From Myxococcales bacterium (GTDB taxonomy: Bacteria; Myxococcota_A; Polyangia; Palsa-1104; SHYY01): DNA of 41,563 bases. Below, one piece after another: positions 20,658-28,927 of this stretch. The notes beneath the pieces are model-generated. The model saw only the letters and a list, made by a program, of their open reading frames with translations. It had not been told where the DNA came from and searched no databases. Both the position numbers and the translations under genes were made by a program. Each line of letters begins with the position of its first letter. The stretch's first letter is position 1. Location of the stretch: contig SHYY01000028.1 in the NCBI GenBank assembly GCA_009692555.1, positions 1-41,563 on the forward strand, written 5' to 3'.

Positions 20658-21518
20658 GTGCCCGCCCACCGCAAGCGCGCCCTCCTGCTCCAGGGCGGCG
20701 GCTGCCGGACCTTCTTCACCCTCGGTGTTCTCGAGGTGGCGGGCGACGTGCTCGGCCCCTTCGACGAGATCGGCGCGGTGAGCGCCTCGACGGCGATGGC
20801 CTGCGCACACGCCCTCGGGATCCACGGCGAGGCGTACGGGCTGTTCGCGCGGCGGGTGCGGGGGAACCCGCGGAACTTCTATCCGCGCCAGCTCCTGCGC
20901 GGTCGCCGCCCGACGCCTCACCTCGCCATGTTCCGCGACGCGGTGCTGGAGTGCGTCTCCCCCGCGCGCTTCGCCATGCTCTGCCAGAGCCCCACGCGCC
21001 TGCGCTTTCTCGTCGGTGTGGGGCCGCTGCGCTCGCCGATGCTGACGGTGCTGCTCGCGGCCGCGACCGGGATCACCAAGCGTCCGACCCGCTTCATCGA
21101 CACCCACGTCGTGAACGTACGCGACCTCTCGGGCCCCGAAGAGCTGGTCAGCGCGATCCTCGCCTCGTCGGCCTTCCCGCCCTTCACGCCCTTGCCGCGC
21201 ATCGGCGGTCGCCCGGGCATCGACGGGGGGGTGGTCGAGTCGGTGCCCTTGCGCCTCGCCTCGCCGCACGCCGAGCGCGTCGCGATCCTCACCCGGCCGA
21301 CCCCCTGGCGCCCGCTGCCACCGTCGGTGCGGGTGATCGCCCCGAGGTCGCCGCTGCCGGTTTCGATCTGGGACTACGCCAGCGAGCCGCGCATCCAGGC
21401 CACCTTCGATGCCGGGCGCCGGCGCGGCGACGAACTCAACTCTGCGCCGGGTGACCTCTACCGGGACCTCCCGTGGTACGATCACGCCCGTCCTACTAGC
21501 CGAGGGAAGCATGCGTAA
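20658..21518 (+). CDS. Patatin-like phospholipase
   Basis: The 286-residue product is a patatin-like acyl hydrolase, expected to cleave acyl chains from lipids with a Ser-Asp dyad. The oxyanion-hole motif is LLLQGGGCRT near residues 9-18. The nucleophile is Ser42 in GAVSAS, a variant of the usual G-x-S-x-G elbow with Ser in place of the last Gly. The catalytic Asp is D189 in the DGG motif. Length fits the short bacterial patatins. The GTG start is 5 bp after the kinase stop and has no strong ribosome-binding site, so translation is probably coupled. Its last codons overlap the next gene's start by 8 bp. No signal peptide is seen, suggesting a cytoplasmic enzyme. Confidence 0.85.
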   Translation: MPAHRKRALLLQGGGCRTFFTLGVLEVAGDVLGPFDEIGAVSASTAMACAHALGIHGEAYGLFARRVRGNPRNFYPRQLLRGRRPTPHLAMFRDAVLECVSPARFAMLCQSPTRLRFLVGVGPLRSPMLTVLLAAATGITKRPTRFIDTHVVNVRDLSGPEELVSAILASSAFPPFTPLPRIGGRPGIDGGVVESVPLRLASPHAERVAILTRPTPWRPLPPSVRVIAPRSPLPVSIWDYASEPRIQATFDAGRRRGDELNSAPGDLYRDLPWYDHARPTSRGKHA

Positions 21519-22926
21519 CACTTGCCTTGTCATCGTCGTGCTTCCGCTCGTCGCCCTTTTCCTGCTCGCCTGCAGCAATGCACCGACCCAGAGCCCCTGT
21601 CCGCAGTGCTCCGCCGGCACCAGCTGCGATCCGGTGCAGGGTGCCTGCGTGCTCGATCCCGTCGACGCGGCGACCGCCGCCGATGCGGGCGCCGGCGGCT
21701 GCTCTCCGGCCTGCGTCGGCCTCACGCCGCACTGCAGTGCCACCAATCACTGCGTCGGCTGCACCGAGGACGCCCACTGCCCGATGGGGAGCTTCTGCAA
21801 GGTGGGCGGCGACGCGATCGCCAACTGCACCCCCGGGTGCGTCGACGACCAGCGCTGCCCCAACGGATCGAAGTGCTGCAACAAGCTGTGCGCGTCCGTC
21901 GCTGCCGATCCGCAGAACTGCGGCGCCTGCGGCAACGTGTGCAAGGGCGTCCACGCCCAGGCGATGTGTGCGGCGGGCAAGTGCGCGCTGGCCGGCAAGT
22001 GCGACAGCGGCTGGGGGGACTGCAACGCCAACCCGGCCGACGGCTGCGAGACCAACCTCCACGTCGACCCGAACAACTGCGTGATGTGCGGGACCAAGTG
22101 CGCCGTCCCAGGAGCGATCTCCGCCTGCGCCGATGGCTGCTACGCCACCGCCTGCACGTGGGGCTTCGACGACTGCAACAACGACCCGATGGACGGCTGC
22201 GAGGTCCCGGTGCTGATGGACGGCAAGAACTGCGGCGGCTGCGGAAAGTCGTGCATGAACCTGCCGAACGCCTCCGCGGGGTGCATGAACGGCGCGTGCA
22301 CCCTCGGCAGCTGCAAGATGGGCTACTTCGACTGCAACGGCGACGCGAAGGACGGCTGCGAGAGCAACCTGCTCGCCGATTCCAAGAATTGCAGCAAGTG
22401 CGGCAACGTCTGCCCGAACAACGCGCCGAGCTGTGCCAACGGCGCCTGCGGCACGCTGTTCACCTTCGTCGGGGTGCAGCAGAACCTGGCGATCAACAAC
22501 CTCGGCGGCTGGTCGCAGTGCTACATCGACCAGTACGCCAACGCCGCCACGCCGATCGCCACCATCCTCCAGAAGTGCACCGGCAGCTACCTGATGCTCG
22601 CCTGCCGCCCGACCAACGCGGCCACCCTCACCATCGCGGCGATGGCCCCGCGCGCTGACGTGATCTTCGACACCACCAACGCCGGCAACACCCCGCACAA
22701 CGCCAACGGCGTCGGCTGGTACTTCGGCACCGCCCGCTCCTGGGGCTTCGCCAAGGAGGGGGACGCGCTCGCCCTCAACAGCTGCGACACCAACAACACC
22801 AACCCCGAGTTGCGGCTGTGCTGGCACACCGGCGGCGCGAACATCAACGGCGGCTACCGCTGCGGCAACACCTCCGGCCTGAACGGCAGCAACGCCTGGG
22901 ACCGGATCATCTACCAGTCGATGTGA
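21511..22926 (+). CDS. Cys-rich repeat lipoprotein
   Basis: This 471-residue protein starts with a lipoprotein signal peptide with lipobox LLAC, so it should be acylated and membrane- or surface-anchored. The middle (about residues 100-313) is very Cys-rich, with tandem units bearing DGCE, then NC--CG--C; three clear copies start near residues 165, 216 and 269. Such Cys-rich repeats are frequent in myxobacterial surface lipoproteins, probably disulfide-stabilised. The last ~150 residues form a separate domain ending in CGNTSGLNGSNAWDRIIY, which I do not recognise as a named family. The ATG is set by GAGGGA six bases upstream and overlaps the patatin stop. It is the last gene before a hairpin terminator. 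Confidence 0.85.
   Translation: MRNTCLVIVVLPLVALFLLACSNAPTQSPCPQCSAGTSCDPVQGACVLDPVDAATAADAGAGGCSPACVGLTPHCSATNHCVGCTEDAHCPMGSFCKVGGDAIANCTPGCVDDQRCPNGSKCCNKLCASVAADPQNCGACGNVCKGVHAQAMCAAGKCALAGKCDSGWGDCNANPADGCETNLHVDPNNCVMCGTKCAVPGAISACADGCYATACTWGFDDCNNDPMDGCEVPVLMDGKNCGGCGKSCMNLPNASAGCMNGACTLGSCKMGYFDCNGDAKDGCESNLLADSKNCSKCGNVCPNNAPSCANGACGTLFTFVGVQQNLAINNLGGWSQCYIDQYANAATPIATILQKCTGSYLMLACRPTNAATLTIAAMAPRADVIFDTTNAGNTPHNANGVGWYFGTARSWGFAKEGDALALNSCDTNNTNPELRLCWHTGGANINGGYRCGNTSGLNGSNAWDRIIYQSM
22003..22449 (+). repeat. Three tandem ~51-53 codon Cys-rich coding repeats
   Basis: In-frame units begin at about 22003, 22156 and 22315. Each encodes a G-aromatic-x-DCN start, DGCE, an NC--CG--C core and a closing NGAC-like motif; the third is truncated at the unit end. 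The protein pattern is conserved while the DNA has diverged, which points to old duplications. Confidence 0.75.
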
Positions 22927-22940
22927 GCCGGCTGCGGCCG

Positions 22941-22968
22941 GAGCGTCGACCAGTGTACCCGGACGCTC
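22941..22968. terminator. Hairpin between convergent genes, probable bidirectional terminator
   Basis: GAGCGTC (22941-22947) pairs perfectly with GACGCTC (22962-22968) across a 14-base loop. It lies in the 46 bp gap between the lipoprotein stop and the REC-EAL stop. No U-tract follows on the plus strand beyond CTAATCTAG, so termination may be weak or factor-assisted. Confidence 0.45.
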
Positions 22969-22972
22969 TAAT

Positions 22973-24163
22973 CTAGAACGTGGGCGACGGGAAGGGCTCG
23001 CCGGGGCGGGCGAACAGGTAGCCCTGGAGGTAGTCGCAGCCGAGGCCGATCAGGGTGTCGCGCTCGGCGGCGGTCTCGACGCCCTCGGCGACCATCAGGG
23101 TGTTGGTCTCGCGGCACAGCTCGACCATCGAGCGCACCAGCTTCTGCTTGGTCGGGGCGCGGTCGACGTCGCGGATGATCGCCATGTCGAGCTTGATCAC
23201 GTCGGGCTCGATCTGCGCGAAGCTGATCAGGCCGGCGTAGCCCGCGCCGAGGTCGTCGACGGCGATCCGGAACCCGCGCTTGCGGAGCTCGGCGATCCGC
23301 AGAAAGGCGTCCTTCACCTCGTGGAGCGGGGCGCGCTCGGTGATCTCCAGGATCACGCGCGGCGCGATCGGGAGCAGCGGCGAATCGGAATCGAGCAGCA
23401 TGTCGTCGAGGAGATCGTGCGGGTGGAGGTTGACGAAGAGGTGTGCCTCGGGCGGCGCCTGCGGCATCGGAATCACCGTCATGCGGCGGATGGTGCGCCC
23501 GAGCTCCTCCAGGCGGTGGAGGCGCGCCGCGGCGTCGAACAGCGCGCCGGGGTGGGGCAGGGCGGGCTCGCGCGTTCGCACCAGCGCCTCGTAGCCGTAG
23601 ACCGTGCGCGACGACCACTGGACGATCGGCTGGTAGGCCATCCACAGCGCATCGAGCGCGCGCCCGAAGCTGGCCTCGAGCGCTGGGCGATCCGCCACGT
23701 CCGGGCCGGGGCCGAGCCCGAGGTTGCCGAGCATCGCCAGCGCGTCGCGCTTGAGCCGCGCCACCCGGTGGCCGCGCAGCGCCCGCGTCACCGCCTCGTC
23801 GAGGGTGTGCGCGTCGAACGGCTTGACGAGGTAGCGCAGCGCGCCGTGCTCCACCGCCATCACCGCCGTCTCCACCGCCGGAGCGCCGGTGATCAGGACC
23901 ACCGGGAGATCGGGGTCGCGCGCGCGCACCAACCGCAGCAGCTCGATGCCCCCCATCTCCGGCATGGAGATGTCGCTGACGACCACGTCGAAGGGTTGCC
24001 CGCCGAGCAGCAGGGCGGCCTCCCTGCCGTTGGTTGCGGCGGTCACGTCGTGCCCGGCCGCGGTCAGGGAGCGAACGAACGTGCGCAGGAACAGCGGGTC
24101 GTCGTCGGCGAGCAGCACCCGCGCCCGCGCCGGCCTTTCCGATTCCGCCACCGCAGCCGCCAT
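22973..24163 (-). CDS. Response regulator with EAL output domain (c-di-GMP phosphodiesterase)
   Basis: The 396-residue protein joins a receiver domain to an EAL domain. The receiver (about residues 14-130) is complete: D20-D22, acceptor D64 in VVVSDISMPEMGG, T92 and K114 in LVKPF. The EAL domain (about 165-390) keeps the catalytic signature: E192 in YGYEALVRTR, ILEITER, the DD of VDDLGAGYAGL, K in IKLDMAI, AEGVET and QGYLFA. It should therefore hydrolyse c-di-GMP to pGpG, switched by phosphorylation. The ATG at 24161-24163 directly precedes a typical REC N-terminus; longer starts run into the divergent kinase gene. It converges on the operon that contains a PilZ-domain kinase, its most likely functional neighbour. 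Confidence 0.92.
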   Translation of the reverse strand: MAAAVAESERPARARVLLADDDPLFLRTFVRSLTAAGHDVTAATNGREAALLLGGQPFDVVVSDISMPEMGGIELLRLVRARDPDLPVVLITGAPAVETAVMAVEHGALRYLVKPFDAHTLDEAVTRALRGHRVARLKRDALAMLGNLGLGPGPDVADRPALEASFGRALDALWMAYQPIVQWSSRTVYGYEALVRTREPALPHPGALFDAAARLHRLEELGRTIRRMTVIPMPQAPPEAHLFVNLHPHDLLDDMLLDSDSPLLPIAPRVILEITERAPLHEVKDAFLRIAELRKRGFRIAVDDLGAGYAGLISFAQIEPDVIKLDMAIIRDVDRAPTKQKLVRSMVELCRETNTLMVAEGVETAAERDTLIGLGCDYLQGYLFARPGEPFPSPTF

Positions 24164-24233
24164 CTGCCCATCTTGCCGCAGCGCAGCAGAGTGCGCCACT
24201 GAACTTCTCGGCTCTTCTAGGCACCGTAGCCTC

Positions 24234-27200
24234 ATGAGCGCCCCTTCGAGCTCCGATCCCGCCCTGCGGGTTGCGCCCTTGCGTCCGCGGCGCGAGAATC
24301 CAACGGCGATGGGCTTCCGAGGGACGGCGAGGTACAACCTGCTGCGCCGCCTCGGGCAGGGGGGCATGGGTGTGGTGTTCCACGCCTTCGATCGCGAGCG
24401 CGAGGAGGAGGTGGCGCTGAAGACCCTCCTCAACGTCGCCCCGTGGGCGGTCTTTCAGTTCAAGCAGGAGTTCCGCGCGCTCGCCGACGTGGCCCATCGC
24501 AACCTGGTGACCCTCCACGAGATGGGGGTCGCCGACGGGGACTGGTTCTTCACCATGGAGCTGGTCCATGGCGTCAGCTTCCTCCAGCACGCCTGGGCGC
24601 CGATGGACGGCGAGTCGCACCTCGGCGCCGACGCGGACACCTTCGATGTCGGGCTCGAGCCGACCATCGCGCCCCCTCTGCCGTCGCCGCGCGCGACCCG
24701 GATCGTGAACGTCGAGGCGCTGCGGCTGGCGCTGTCGCAGCTCGCCGAGGGGATCATCGCGCTCCACGCCGCGGGCAAGCAGCACCGCGACATCAAGCCC
24801 TCGAACATCCTGGTCGCCCGCGACGGGCGCGTGGTGCTGCTCGACTTCGGGCTGATCACCGAGATCGGGCCGCTCGCCGACTTCGAGGTGGACCACCACG
24901 TCGCGGGGACCGCCGCCTACATGGCGCCCGAGCAGGCGCGGGGTGCGCCGCCGACCCCTGCCTCGGATTGGTACTCGTTCGGTGTGGTGTTTTACGAGGC
25001 GCTCACCGGCGTCCTGCCGTTCGATGGCGGGCCGATGGAGATCCTGATGGCGAAGCAGCAGAGCGATGCGCTGCCGCCCTGGGGCCTCGCCCCGGATGCC
25101 CCGCGCGGTCTCGCCGAGCTCTGCCACGCCCTCCTGGCGCGTGATCCCGCAGGGCGGCCGACCGGGCAGGAGATCCTCGAGCGGCTGGGCGCGAGGCGGC
25201 CGCCGGGCGACTTCTTCGTCGTCCCCCGGCGGGCCCCGGAGCCGGGCGACGACGAGGAGGAGCTGATCGGGCGGCGGCGCCACCTCGGCGAGCTGCGCGA
25301 CGCGTTCCTGACGGTGCGGCGCGGCCAGGCGGTGACGGTCCATGTCCACGGTGCGTCGGGGATGGGCAAGACCGATCTGGTGCGGCGCTTCCTCGCCGAC
25401 CTGCGGACCCGCAACGGGGCGGTGGTGCTCGAGGGGCGGTGCTACGAGCGCGAGTCGGTGCCCTACAAGGCGGTCGACACGCTGATCGATCGCCTGACCC
25501 AGTACCTCCTCAAGCAGCCGCGCGGCGAGGTGGCGCGTCTGCTCGGGCGCGACATCGCGCTTTTGGCGGAGATCTTCCCGGTGCTCGATCGCGTGGACGC
25601 GATCGCGCAGGCTCCCCGTCGCCACGAGCCGGTGCGCGACGCGCACGAGAAGAGGCGGCGGGCCTTCGCGGCGCTGCGCCACCTCCTGACGGCGATCGCC
25701 GAGCGCGCACCGCTGGTGCTGTTCGTCGACGATCTGCAGTGGGGCGATCTGGACAGCGCCGCGCTGCTCTCCGAGCTGCTCGGCCCGCCGCTCGCGCCGC
25801 CGATCCTCCTCATCGCCTGCTTCCGCACCGCCGACACCGAGTCGAGCCCTCTCTTGAAGCTGCTGATCGAGCAGCGGCGACGGGAGCGGGTGGGGATCGA
25901 CGTGCGGGAGATCGAGGTCAAGCCGCTCGAGCGCGAGGAGGCGCAGCGGCTCGCGGCGCGGATTCTGCGCGACGACTCGATCACCGGCGAGGGGCTGGCG
26001 GCGGCGATCGCCGGCGAGGCGGCGGGGAGCCCGTTCTTCGTCCACGAGCTGGCGCGCCACAGCCTGATGCCGGATCACCGGCGCAGCTTCCCGTCGGTGA
26101 TGCGGCTCGACGAGGTGCTGCTCGACCGGATCGGGCGGCTCGATCCGGCGGCGCGGCGGCTGCTCGACGTGGTGGCTGTGGCGGGGCGGCCGGTGTCGCA
26201 GCAGGTGGCGGTGCGCGCCGCGGGGGTCGCCCCGGCCGATCGCGAGGCGGTCGCGGTCCTCCGCGCGGCGCGGCTGATCGTCACCGGGAGCTCTCCGGAG
26301 GCGCCGCAGCTGGAGACCTACCACGACCGGATCCGGCAGACCGTCGCCACCAACCTCCCGCTCCCGGCGAGCCGCGAGGTCCACCTCCAGATCGCCCAGG
26401 CGCTGGAGGCGCTGCCCGACGCCGACCCGCAGGCGCTGGTGATGCACTACCGCGACGCGGGCGACGGCGAGCGGGCAGGACGGTACGCGATCGCCGCAGC
26501 CGAGCGGGCCGCGCGCGCGCTCGCGTTCGATCGCGCCGCCGAGCTGTATCGTCTCGCCCTTGATCTTCAGAGCGGCCTTCAGGACGGCCTTCAGGGTGGC
26601 CGGAGCGCGGACGAGCAGGAGAGCGGAGCGCTCCGGGCGCGCTACGCCGAGGCGCTGGTCAACGCAGGACGCGGCGGCGAGGGTGCGGTGAGCTACCTGG
26701 CGGCGGCGGCGGAGCTGGCGGCGAGCGCGCCCGGCGATCCGCGGGTGCTCTCCTGGAAGCGCTGCGCGTCGGAGCACTACCTGCGGAGCGGCCGGATCGA
26801 GGAGGGCCTCGCCGTGCTGCGCGAGGTGCTTTGCGCCCTCGATCTCGCGCTCCCCGACTCGCCTCAGAGGGCGGTGGCGTCGCTGCTCGCCGGGCGCACC
26901 AGGCTGTGGCTGCGCGGACTCGACTTCAAGCGCCGCGAGGTCGCGCCCTCGCCGCGCGATCTGTTCCGCCTCGAGGCCGCGCACGGCGCCGCGATCGGCC
27001 TGTCGCTGGTCGACCCGGTGCTCGCCACACACTTCAATACCCTCCACCTCCGCGCGGCGCTCGACCTCGGCGCGGTCGACAAGATCTTCGTCGCCCTGTG
27101 CTACGAGGCGGACTACCTCGCCTGCATCGGCGGCAAGGGACCCTTGAAGCGCAGCGCCGAGGTGTTCTCGATCGCGCGGCGCCTCGGTGCCGAGCTGCCC

Positions 27201-28133
27201 GATCCCTTCAGCCGCGCGGTGGAGAAGTTCGCGGCCGGCTCGATCGACTTCTTCACCTCCGAGTGGCGTCGCGCGCGCGCCGCCTTCGACGAGGCCGAGG
27301 CGATCTTCCGCGAGCGCTGCACCGGCGTGGCGTGGGAGCTGGCGAGCACGCAGGGCCTGTCGGCCTTCTCGCTGGCGCACCTCGGCGAGCTCTCGGAGCT
27401 GTCGCGAAGGCTGCCCGGGATGATCCGCGAGTCGGACGATCGCGGCGATCTCGTCGGAGCCACCTACTCGCGGATCGGCCCGTCGAGCATCGCCTGGCTG
27501 GCGCAGGATCGGGTGGCCCACGGGCGGGCGCTGGCCGACGAGGCGATCGCGCGCTTCCCGGGCGAGCGCTTCCAGGCGCAGCACTGGCAGCACGTCTTCT
27601 CCTGCGTGCAGGCCGACCTCTACGAGGGCGAGCCCGCCAGCGCGTGGCGGCGCGTGCAGGCGGCGTGGCCGAAGCTCCCCGCGTCGCACCTGCTGCGCCT
27701 CCAGCTCCTGCGCGTCGACATCCACCAGCTGCGCGCCCGCGCCGCGCTCGCGCTGGCGGCGGCGCAGCCTTCCGGGGCGGTCCGCGCGCCCTGGGACCGC
27801 GCGAGCCTGTGCGCGCTCGCCGAGGCCGACGCAACCAAGGTGGCCGGCGAGCGGATGAAGTGGTCCGAGCCGCTCGCGGCGCTGCTCCGGGCGGGTGTCG
27901 CGCGGCTCCGCGGTGACGACGAGTCCGCGCTTGTGTCGCTTTCTCGCGCGCTCTCCGGCTTCGAGTCCGCGGACATGGCGCTCTACGCGGCGGCGGCCCG
28001 CCACCGACGAGGAACGGTGACCGGCGGCGACGCGGGGCGGGCCGACCGGGAGGTCGCGGAGCGCTGGATGGCGGGGCAGGGGATCGCGCGGCCGGAGCGG
28101 ATGGTGGGGCTGCTTTCGCCCGGCTGCGGGTAG
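24234..28133 (+). CDS. Ser/Thr protein kinase - AAA ATPase - TPR-like fusion
   Basis: This 1,299-residue soluble protein begins with an apparently active Hanks-type kinase (about residues 33-310): glycine loop GQGGMG at 41-46, Lys63, HRDIKPSN with D186, DFG at 204, and MAPEQ. The kinase carries an insertion after MELVHG (about 105-155). Next is an AAA_16/STAND-like ATPase with Walker A GASGMGKT (373-380) and Walker B LFVDDLQWGD (D499/D500). The remaining ~600 residues are all-helical and TPR-like, with an internal QSGLQDGLQGG repeat. This kinase-ATPase-TPR architecture (PknK-like) is greatly expanded in myxobacteria; inputs are unknown. The start is ATG at 24234; ATG at 24309 is a shorter alternative. 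Confidence 0.88.
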   Translation: MSAPSSSDPALRVAPLRPRRENPTAMGFRGTARYNLLRRLGQGGMGVVFHAFDREREEEVALKTLLNVAPWAVFQFKQEFRALADVAHRNLVTLHEMGVADGDWFFTMELVHGVSFLQHAWAPMDGESHLGADADTFDVGLEPTIAPPLPSPRATRIVNVEALRLALSQLAEGIIALHAAGKQHRDIKPSNILVARDGRVVLLDFGLITEIGPLADFEVDHHVAGTAAYMAPEQARGAPPTPASDWYSFGVVFYEALTGVLPFDGGPMEILMAKQQSDALPPWGLAPDAPRGLAELCHALLARDPAGRPTGQEILERLGARRPPGDFFVVPRRAPEPGDDEEELIGRRRHLGELRDAFLTVRRGQAVTVHVHGASGMGKTDLVRRFLADLRTRNGAVVLEGRCYERESVPYKAVDTLIDRLTQYLLKQPRGEVARLLGRDIALLAEIFPVLDRVDAIAQAPRRHEPVRDAHEKRRRAFAALRHLLTAIAERAPLVLFVDDLQWGDLDSAALLSELLGPPLAPPILLIACFRTADTESSPLLKLLIEQRRRERVGIDVREIEVKPLEREEAQRLAARILRDDSITGEGLAAAIAGEAAGSPFFVHELARHSLMPDHRRSFPSVMRLDEVLLDRIGRLDPAARRLLDVVAVAGRPVSQQVAVRAAGVAPADREAVAVLRAARLIVTGSSPEAPQLETYHDRIRQTVATNLPLPASREVHLQIAQALEALPDADPQALVMHYRDAGDGERAGRYAIAAAERAARALAFDRAAELYRLALDLQSGLQDGLQGGRSADEQESGALRARYAEALVNAGRGGEGAVSYLAAAAELAASAPGDPRVLSWKRCASEHYLRSGRIEEGLAVLREVLCALDLALPDSPQRAVASLLAGRTRLWLRGLDFKRREVAPSPRDLFRLEAAHGAAIGLSLVDPVLATHFNTLHLRAALDLGAVDKIFVALCYEADYLACIGGKGPLKRSAEVFSIARRLGAELPDPFSRAVEKFAAGSIDFFTSEWRRARAAFDEAEAIFRERCTGVAWELASTQGLSAFSLAHLGELSELSRRLPGMIRESDDRGDLVGATYSRIGPSSIAWLAQDRVAHGRALADEAIARFPGERFQAQHWQHVFSCVQADLYEGEPASAWRRVQAAWPKLPASHLLRLQLLRVDIHQLRARAALALAAAQPSGAVRAPWDRASLCALAEADATKVAGERMKWSEPLAALLRAGVARLRGDDESALVSLSRALSGFESADMALYAAAARHRRGTVTGGDAGRADREVAERWMAGQGIARPERMVGLLSPGCG

Positions 28134-28334
28134 GACGTCGGCTGCACGCGGATGAGCCCGCGCCGACGACATGCCGATTCGTCATCGATGCAACCATGGC
28201 CAACACTCGACTTCCACCCGCGCCACGGGTGCGCCCATCGGAAGGGCTGTCGCCAAGCGAGCTGCCTGCTCCTGAGTCGTACGCTCCGCTCCTCTCTCCG
28301 GTTTTCATCGGCGCTTTCCCGCAGCAACGCGTTG
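28134..28334. other. Gene-free stretch between kinase and decayed toxin gene
   Basis: No convincing gene lies here; the open frames are short or have poor codon bias. The 12-mer GCAACCATGGCC occurs at 28190-28201 and again at 28364-28375 inside the toxin pseudogene tail. Just after the toxin's readthrough stop the minus strand reads GCATAACAACGCGTTGCTGC, which recalls half of an integron attC site but lacks the other half. The stretch looks like eroded accessory DNA. Confidence 0.4.
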
Positions 28335-28375
28335 TTATGCCGCTCCGGGTCCACGCGCCGGTGGCAACCATGGCC
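28190..28375. repeat. 12 bp direct repeat 174 bp apart
   Basis: GCAACCATGGCC is exactly repeated at 28190-28201 and 28364-28375. The second copy lies in the C-terminal tail of the frameshifted toxin frame. It could mark an insertion or a duplication boundary. Confidence 0.35.
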
Positions 28376-28674
28376 GGTGCCGATGCCGCCAGTAGCCCGG
28401 CTTGCGACTCGTGTGCCCGAAAGCGAGTACGAGGACATCGTCCGAACGAATGACGAAATAGGCAATACAGGGGAAACGGGCAAATACGAATCGGCGAACT
28501 CTGGAGGTTGGGTCCACGACGGGCCAGGTCGCGGGCGCCTCTCCGATCGCGCCAAGGACACGCGAAGCCTCGACGAGAAGCTCCCAGCCCGGGCCAACTC
28601 GTTCATTCTCGTACCACTCCGCAGCAGCGAGAAGTTCCCCCCTCCGCCTCGTCGTCTACAACGACGACCGTCAT
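28335..28674 (-). pseudogene. RelE/ParE-family toxin, frameshifted
   Basis: The frame opens with ATG at 28672-28674, overlapping the antitoxin stop as ATGA, and would encode MTVVVVDDEAEG before stopping early near 28604. Removing one base from the G6 run at 28637-28642 restores a continuous ~112-residue ParE/RelE-type toxin: ELLAAAEWYENERVG, then RRFVFARFPCIAYFVI and VLVLAFGHTSRKPGYW, the hallmark C-terminus of the family. Past GYWRHR it runs 14 unusual residues to a TAA, so the original stop may also be lost. The family cleaves mRNA on ribosomes or poisons gyrase; as written, this copy should be inactive unless slippage at the G run or a sequencing error accounts for the shift. Confidence 0.75.
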
Positions 28675-28860
28675 CTCCGCATTGCTCGAAGGCGCTCGGC
28701 AATTCGCTCACGCACGGTATCCCAGGGAACGGGTTTGGTAATGCCGCGCTCGACGTCGGCCAGCCGGCGCTCTCCTTCCACGAGCCAAGCGGCCTCGACG
28801 TCCTGCTCCTCGGGCTCGTCGCTGCATGGCTTCCGTGAGGACTGACGTTCTGGAGGACAT
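28671..28860 (-). pseudogene. Addiction-module antitoxin remnant with internal deletion
   Basis: The C-terminal 50 codons match the 'putative addiction module' antitoxin family (TIGR02574/PF09720 type): DEPEEQDVEAAWLVEGERR, then a VERG turn and PVPWDTVRERI. An ATG at 28858-28860 with AGGA eight bases upstream starts a normal-looking N-terminus (MSSRTSVLTEA) in a different frame. The roughly 20 residues that normally lie between (the leucine-rich ERA-L--LL-SL helix) are missing. The simplest reading is an internal deletion of about 60 bp that also shifted the frame. The gene overlaps the toxin by ATGA, the normal order for such modules. Both partners are damaged. Confidence 0.7.
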
Positions 28861-28927
28861 GCGGCGATCCTAGCCCTAGCACGCTGAAACCGCTCCGCAT
28901 CGCTTCGATACTGGAACCCATTTCTTT

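Noticed and set aside
23321..24202. A 293-codon plus-strand frame across the REC-EAL gene
   Set aside because: It lies antisense to a gene with a full set of REC and EAL residues; its His/Arg-rich product has no motif.
24234..28133. Antiphage STAND/kinase defence gene
   Set aside because: The kinase-ATPase-TPR layout could suggest a defence NTPase, but it has no effector domain, and this architecture is a common signalling family in myxobacteria. No other defence genes are nearby.
22968..28172. A 1,734-codon minus-strand frame across the kinase-AAA gene
   Set aside because: It runs antisense to a well-supported kinase gene and out of frame with the REC-EAL gene. Its product is Arg/Pro/His-rich without motifs.
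28310..28350. Integron attC-like sequence (GCATAACAACGCGTTGCTGC, minus strand) after the toxin gene
   Set aside because: It resembles one half of an attC site, a usual home of toxin-antitoxin cassettes, but I could find no complementary half ending in GTTRRRY downstream.
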